Source: Tanytarsus gracilentus
Lineage: Eukaryota; Arthropoda; Insecta; Diptera; Chironomidae
DNA: 64,000 nucleotides
Assembly (NCBI GenBank): GCA_038502055.1
Contig: JAXRKN010000008.1
Span: forward strand, 62,001-126,000
Reading direction: 5' to 3'
Positions within the stretch are counted from its first letter, which is position 1; each line of letters starts with the position of its first letter. Positions 57,827 through 64,000 of this stretch are shown piece after piece. The notes beneath the pieces were generated by a model that worked only from the letters and a program-made list of their open reading frames with translations, ran no database searches and was not told the DNA's origin. Made by a program: the position numbers and the translations under genes.

Positions 57827-60800
57827 ATGGCAAAAATAGAATTTTTCATAAATCTCTTGATGTTGCTAGCCTTTTGCTTGATTTCAGTGAAATCAGAAAC
57901 TGTTGGAGTGAAAGAAAATTTTAAAGAATTAGAAGATGACGATGTTCTTGTCATTTCCGTATCGCATGCTAAAAAGGATACGCAAAATTCTACAGCTGAA
58001 AAATTAATTTTGAAATCTACTCAAAGCACGAGTCAAGCTGATAATATTTCAACCACTACTTCGAGCGTATCAACATCAACTCCTCGTTCGATCGTTAAGA
58101 ATGTCGTCGAAGAATTGTAAGGAAAAAAGGGCAGTTAAAGGTCCGATTTAAATTTTTAATAACAAGTGCTTTTTCTCATTAAAATTTTTAAATAACATTT
58201 TTAATGAAAAAAATTTCCACTCGAGCACACTAGGCGATAATGATTCAAAATGTACGAAAAATAAAATTGAGGGAAATTTCAATCTTAACTATCAAAGTTT
58301 TAACACGATTTTATTGAAATTTAATACATTTTGCGAAATTTGTAGAATTACATTTTCATTTATTGTAGTTTAATTAATCTAGAATATTTAATTTAAGAAC
58401 TTGCAATTTTTCCTGAGCAGCAAGAACTTTGGCTTAAAAACACTTATTTCACTATCAAAGTTCCAAATTTTTTTAGAAATACACAAAACTGTACTAGTAA
58501 AATTTATTTTCTTAACTTTATTTCATGGAAAGTAAGAAAATCCTTTACATTGGTATTGATTTAAAATTTAATTAAACATTGAATTTAAAAATTTGAAAAG
58601 GGCTTGCAGGATGAAATTTCAAAATACGTTAAGAATCTCATTGAAAATTTTTTTTTTGCTGAATTGACTTTTCGTACATTTAACTGAGCTATCGCCCACT
58701 CGATCTAGTGTAAATTTTCAAAATTATTTACTTAAAAAATTCGAGCACATTTAAATGAATGAGTGAACACATGCTAATTGATTTTTTTGAGCAGAAAATC
58801 TTGTCCATCGCTCGATAACGTTGATTCACTCACGGATGAGGAGTTTTTTGAACGTCTTGTTCATCCATGCCGCTATGATCGAATTCAAAGACCGAGAGGT
58901 AATTAAATGCTACTTTGTGTGTACAAAAAATATAAATCTTATAATTTAAAAAAATTAGTTATTGGTCCGGACGATCACTCGCTCCCAGTTTTGGTGCACT
59001 CTCGAGTCTACGTTTATTATTTACAAAATCTCGACACACACGACTTGGAATATAAACTTCAAATACTTTTGCAATTAAGGTACAAAGATCCCCGTTTAAG
59101 ATTTGAGGTCATTGCACCGCATCGAATTCACGCGATTAAAGGTGAAGCATATCTGAGAGAAAAACTTTGGGTGCCGCATATATTTTTCCAAAATGAAAAG
59201 TAAAAATTTAAGTTTGAATTGTTGTAGTCGTTAATTTTTTACTAATACAATTTTTAGACAATCAACAGTGTTGGGGACTTATGGCAAGCACATTGTGACC
59301 TCAATTTCACCTGATGGAACAATAATTATTTCATCTCGAATCCAAGCGTCTCTTTTTTGTCCCATGGATCTCAGAAAATTTCCCTTTGACGTTCAAACAT
59401 GTCATACGACACTTGAGTGCTGGATGTATAACACAAGTCAGGTTGAGCTGCACTGGGAGGATCATTCGCCTGTGACAATGAGCACTGATAAAATTTTAAC
59501 CGAATATTCGTTAACTAGAGTTTTTCATAGTGAAACCATTATTGTGTCAGATTACATAAATTTAAGGCATGGATCTTTTGCTGGAAATTACAGCTCAATT
59601 AGTTTCAGTTTTACGCTCGAAAGAGAATCAGGATTTTATGTCCTCGAATATTATCTCCCATCAATTATGATTGTCGCAATATCGTGGGTAACATTTTGGC
59701 TGCAAGCCGATCAAACTGCACCACGAGCAATGTTAGGCGCAACGTCCATGCTTTCATTCATCACTTTATCATCAGCCCAAAATAAAATCCTACCAAAAGT
59801 CAGTTACATCAAAGTGTCTGAAATTTGGTCGATGGGCTGTACTGGCTTTATTTTTCTTAGCCTTGTTGAATTCGCTTTTGTTAACACAATTTGGAGACGT
59901 AGAAAAGATGTTGAACTGAAGAAAGTTAATGCTCGCAATATATTGAAACACACGTTGACGGCAAAAGAGATAAGAAAAGTTTTAGGCTTCGAGAATAGCA
60001 GAAGTATTCAAAATTTGAAAAAAGATGAAAATAAAGTCGCTCCTGATGCTCAAAAAACTATCAATGAAATTGTGAGTAGATCCTTAATTTAATTTTAATT
60101 AATTATGGAATTTTTTCTCATGTATTTTTCAATCTTTTTTTTTTTCAAAGATAAACTTGCGAAACAAATCGAGGAATTTTAGAAACTTCAGTATGGACTT
60201 GAGCGAAGTCAATGAACAGTCAGACGATGAATTGAGTATTCGTTCTTTCAATGAACGAAAATCAAAATTAAACGATAAAAGACTTTCATTGGGTTCAATC
60301 ACTATTGATAGTAAATTTACAGGCATCGAAGATTCTGCAGCCAACAAGAAAGTTAAATTCACCAATTTTGAGGATTCCGATTCAAATGATGATAGGAAAG
60401 AAAATCTTAACAATTCAGATTCACAATATGAGTCACAAGATTCAAATGGAACTCCCAAAATTAACTCTGTCAGACATCGAAAAATTTCACCAGCATGCAA
60501 GCAAAGCTATGCAAGAAAAATCTCTGAAAATAAATTCGAAACAATTAGTCAGTATGTTGAAGAACAGGATCAGCAAAGATTGGAAGGACGAAAAATTACA
60601 TCGGGTACCCAACCACCATCAGTTATGAATCGAAGCGACAGCAAATTACAAATTTTTGCAGATCCAGAATCAGGAGTGAGATATAAAAAAATTTATAAAT
60701 TTAAAAAATTAACATTTTTAATATAATCAGAAAAAATCTTTCATGCTTCCAATTATGCTGACGGAAAATGAAAATGGTGAATATAGCATTGACAGCAATC

Positions 60801-61132
60801 CAATAATGACCGATGATAATACTGTTTCGGTGATGATTGAAGATGATAATCATGGAAACATAGACATGCATATAAGTTCTGATGAAGAAGAAACAAGAAA
60901 AAGTAAAAAAATTGCCGACATAATCCGCCGTCAATCATTGTATGGATATGGATACGAAGGATGGACTCGAATGACCCCACAAGAAATTTCACATTGGATT
61001 GACAAGTAAAAGGTGAATTTTTATTTAATCAAATAATTTTCTTCTTTTTTTTCTAGGCGTTCACGAACATTTTTCCCGGGAGCTTTTTTGGTTTTCAACC
61101 TTTTCTATTGGATTTTTATCAAATTTATCTAA
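57827..61132 (+). CDS. Cys-loop ligand-gated anion channel B (pHCl-2/hodor clade), long intracellular loop
   Basis: Exons 57827-58116, 58795-58898, 58959-59199, 59258-60071, 60151-60675, 60731-61005 and 61057-61132 join in phase to 774 codons plus stop. The signal peptide (FFINLLMLLAFCLISVKS) is followed by a Ser/Thr-rich stretch. The ligand-binding domain has LVHPCRYDRIQRP, VYVYYLQNL, LWVPHIFF and the Cys-loop CPMDLRKFPFDVQTC. TM1 is YVLEYYLPSIMIVAISW, TM2 is APRAMLGATSMLSFITL, TM3 is MGCTGFIFLSLVEFAF. The TM3-TM4 loop is about 340 residues, very long for the family, acidic and Ser-rich (SDDELSIRSF, EDSDSNDDRKEN, SSDEEETRKSKK), ending MTPQEISHWIDKRSR before TM4. Several RKxS-like sites suggest phosphorylation. 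The long loop spans its own exons (60151-60675, 60731-61005). Pore entry is A-P-R. Confidence 0.9.
58218..58710. mobile_element. Probable 0.5-kb MITE inside intron 1 of channel B
   Basis: The left end (58218-58260) contains GGCGATA and ATGTACGAAAA. The right end (58667-58710) contains the same words inverted (TTTTCGTACAT, TATCGCC) at similar spacing, and both ends carry CACTAG/CTAGTG-type strings. The interior is AT-rich and non-coding. The class and target duplication are unclear because the termini are imperfect. Confidence 0.5.
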
Positions 61133-61357
61133 AGAGCACTCAAAAAGTTCGTGATCAATCAATTCGCGGACTCTTAATTTAGATTTTTAAAGCAGCCCTC
61201 ATATAAAGCTTAAAAACTTGTGAACTTATTAACATTAATAATGAAAATATTTACAAGATACGTGCAAAATTTTATCTTTATAAAAGAAAAAACAAGCGGC
61301 AAAAAAATTAGTGTATTTTTGGATTTTGAATAGGACAGTTTGAGAATAAAATTTCAA

Positions 61358-63084
61358 ATGGGAGGAAAAGTTTTTTTAATTTCAATTTTTTTGATTTTAA
61401 TTAATCTGGCATTTGCTCATCGGGATTTTTTATCTTCAAAAATCACTCCAGAAGTAATGGACGAGTAAGAGTAAAAAAATATGTTCAGAAAAACTTAACT
61501 AAGTAAAATACTTTTAAGTGATATGCAGTGTGAAAACTTAAACGGTACACCAAGGTCTGATTACCATCTCTTTAAATATCTTACAAATCCTGTTCGATAT
61601 GATCGTATTCATCCACCCGAAAGTAAGTTCAGTCTTAAATTTATAAAATTCAAATTATATTTATTTTTAAAACTCAGATTATGACGAAAATGGCAAAAAA
61701 ATTCCCCTAGAAGTTCATATCCGATCTTACATTTATTACCTTCAAAATTTGGATACTATTGATCTACAATTTAAAATTCAGAAGAGATTTCAAATAAGAT
61801 ATCATGACTCTCGTTTAAAATTTAGCGAGCACTGCAGCAATCGAACAGAGCCTCTGATTGGTGAGGAAGACCTAAAGAAAGAAATTTGGATGCCACATTT
61901 GTATTTCGTTAATGAGAAGTAAATTTTGTCAAGGTTGAATTTTGGCAATCGCAGTCGTTAATTTTTTATTAAAATTTTCAGAGGCTCAAACGTACTAGGG
62001 ACACACAGCAAGGATATTCTCGTTTCTATAAGTCCTGATGGAACTGTTATTGTTTCCATTAGAATGCAATTAACACTTTACTGCTCAATGAACTTTCAAA
62101 AATTTCCCTTCGATCAGCAAGAGTGTCAATCAACTATTAGCAGTTGGAAGATAAAAGCATCAGAAGTGAAACTTTTATGGGAACGCGAATCTCCTTTTGT
62201 CCTTGGTACAGATAAAATCTTAACCGAGTACGAAGTTACTGATACATCTTTATACGAAACTTCGATTGACGCCAAGACGCCGGACTTTCAATTTGGAGAT
62301 TTTCTCGGCAATTATAGTGTCATTATTTTTAAAATTAAACTCAAGCGACAAGTTGGATGTTACTTACTCGAGTATTATTTTCCATCAATGTTAATTATCG
62401 CCACTTCCTGGATTTCATTTTGGCTTCAAGCTGATGCATCACCACCGCGAACAATGTTGGGAATGACCTCGATGCTAACTTTCATTACTCTCTCAACCTC
62501 ACAAACCAGATCCTTGCCGAAAGTTAGTTATATTAAAGTTAGCGAAGTTTGGTTCATTGCCGGAACTTTATTCATTTTTGCGAGTCTCGTTGAGTTTGCC
62601 TTTTCAAATTTAATTTGGAGAAGGAAAAAACTTTTGGATATTGATAAGGTTTAAAATTGAATTATTTTTCATTGTTGCATGATTTTTGTATTTTAATTAA
62701 TAGGTAAATACGAAAAATCTCTTGATGAAAACCATCATACCACGCTCAGGCTCAAGTTTCTGTCTAAATAAAGATGGACAGGTTGAAACCATAGATCCCA
62801 GACATTCAGCAAATAATCTAACATTGTCTGTGCCTGATTGGTCAAACAATCATTACTGTGTAAAAATTCCAGAAAATCCAGAAAATTCAGAAAAACCACA
62901 AGATAGTGAAATGCGTGAGCATCATCTTTACACTCATCATCAAGTTTCGATTCTAATCGACAGGTAAATGTATTTAACTATGATTTATTTTAAATAACTT
63001 TTTTCATTTAGACGCGCACGTGTTGCATTTCCGATGGCATTTTTAATTTTCAACATTTTTTATTGGACCTATGTGGCATTTTGA
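61358..63084 (+). CDS. Cys-loop ligand-gated anion channel C (pHCl-2/hodor clade), compact and divergent
   Basis: Exons 61358-61464, 61519-61622, 61678-61918, 61982-62648, 62704-62963 and 63012-63084 give 483 codons plus stop. The signal peptide is VFLISIFLILINLAFA, and the Ser/Thr stretch found in A and B is almost absent. The binding domain shows LTNPVRYDRIHPPE (the Cys of HPCRYDR is replaced by Val), VHIRSYIYYLQNL, IWMPHLYF and the Cys-loop CSMNFQKFPFDQQEC. TM1 is YLLEYYFPSMLIIATSW, TM2 is PPRTMLGMTSMLTFITL (P-P-R at the entry), TM3 is IAGTLFIFASLVEFAF. The TM3-TM4 loop is about 100 residues and includes a PENPENSEKPQ repeat; TM4 is AFPMAFLIFNIFYW. It starts only 225 bases after gene B stops. 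An AATAAA lies near 63175. Confidence 0.9.
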
Positions 63085-64000
63085 AGATTTTTATATGTAC
63101 TTTGGATTGGATTAAATGTAGCGTTAAAAATAATCACTAAAATTTGAATAATCAAGCATACTATGAGATAATTTTAATAAAAAGTGCGAAAGTTTCTTAA
63201 AACTCATTAAAATTAAGTTTGTTTTAAAATTAATTCCTTATACTTGAGTAAATGTTTGACACCGCAGCCAATTAAAAATATCATTACAAAATTTTTATGC
63301 TTAACATAACCAGCTACATGGTTTGATTTTCAATACCCTTTGATATATTTTAAGTGGCAATAATTTTTTTTGCATGACGAAAGTGCTGAAAATTGGGGTA
63401 AGATTGTAAGATGTATTTCCTAAAAACACACTTTAGTAAAATGCTTCCACGAATGTTCCATCAAACCGCATCAACTAATAAACCATTAGATATGTAATGT
63501 AAATGAAAGCCCATTTTATCCCATTTGATAAATTTCATCTGCCGGTTAAGAAGATATTTAACTAAGAAAATGACAAATTCCCATATTTTATAAAACTGAA
63601 AAAATTAAAAATCATGTACGAAGTTATCTTTGTCAAATTTACAACGGCCAATATAAACCCCCAAAAAAACCAGTGTGAAATGCATATTTTTGCATAGAAA
63701 ATTTATTGAAATTATTTGTGATCATTGAAAGTTAAATTAGTAGGCTTATAAATTTCGTTATTGTTGCTAATTATTTTATGAGCTGCAGCTAGCTGCAAGC
63801 AAAGTTGCTAATTTTACTTGAAAAATAAATTTGATCGTGGTAGTGAAACATTGAAAGTTATTTAAAATTTTATCAATAAATTTGACATGTTTTGAACTAT
63901 TTAAAAAAACTATAGAAAATTTTTGATCGTGATCAATTAATTCACGAAGTCAATTAATTTACCTATATGTGGAGTGTTTTCAATCTATTTATTTTGCACG
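63085..64000. other. Downstream flank of channel C
   Basis: 3' UTR and AT-rich spacer to the window edge. No further exon of the channel family or other gene is visible. A short near-palindrome, gagctgcagctagctgcaag, sits near 63780-63799. Confidence 0.5.

Noticed and set aside
60129..60500. 123-codon minus-strand ORF
   Set aside because: Antisense to the Ser/Asp-rich loop exon of channel B; the plus-strand frame continues the channel through good splice sites.
1..64000. tRNA, rRNA, CRISPR or viral genes
   Set aside because: I looked for B-box strings, cloverleaf-like stems, spaced direct repeats and viral protein motifs and saw none that held up; a GGTTCG in the MITE at 36164-36262 is not part of a tRNA.

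Overview
This is AT-rich, intron-bearing animal DNA. The gene content points to an insect, most likely a fly or midge (Diptera). The evidence is a COA3/Ccdc56-mtTFB1 two-cistron unit in the order known from Drosophila, a halfway-like LRR protein, ten-cysteine Ly6 proteins, and insect-type Cys-loop channels of the pHCl-2/hodor clade. The species cannot be named from this window. All gene models below were made by eye from reading frame, splice consensus and recognised families.

Layout. (1) 0-15.2 kb: an isolated exon (818-969) that resembles the tail of a GPR158-type receptor, then a repeat-rich gap with a hAT-type MITE, a 1.6 kb TIR element and a dead non-LTR reverse transcriptase piece. A GPR158-like class C GPCR follows on the + strand (5649-15040), with Cache, Cys-rich and 7TM parts, and a possible stop-codon readthrough extension to 15166. 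(2) 15.2-19.1 kb: a 17-bp minisatellite and AT-rich spacer. (3) 19.1-35.1 kb: three Ly6/uPAR-domain genes, all on the - strand. The third has its signal-peptide exon 10.7 kb away, at 34990-35050. That intron holds a striking array of long AT-rich inverted repeats. (4) 36.2-37.3 kb: a small palindromic MITE, a broken GRHPR-like pseudogene and an unassigned coding fragment. (5) 37.5-47.2 kb: a dense housekeeping block with short divergent or convergent gaps: mtTFB1 and COA3 (-), halfway-like (+), DAD1 (+), a FASTK-family protein (-), mRpS7 (+), TMEM186 (-), UTP13/TBL3 (+). Several of these act in mitochondria: rRNA methylation, COX assembly, mitoribosome, complex I assembly and mtRNA handling. 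(6) 49-63.1 kb: three tandem Cys-loop chloride-channel-type genes on the + strand. The first appears to have two alternative signal-peptide exons and a 10-nt microexon. The three differ in introns and in the TM3-TM4 loop, and all carry an altered pore-entry motif (A/P-P-R instead of P-A-R).

Three conserved exons (818-969, 5649-5840 and 38754-38898) carry single small frame breaks, and a fourth exon starts at a non-canonical splice site. Because the surrounding sequence is well conserved, consensus indel errors are as likely as real mutations. I found no clearly new multi-gene system. The best leads are the microexon and paired first exons of the channel, the readthrough candidate, the large intronic inverted repeats and the symmetric TIR element.
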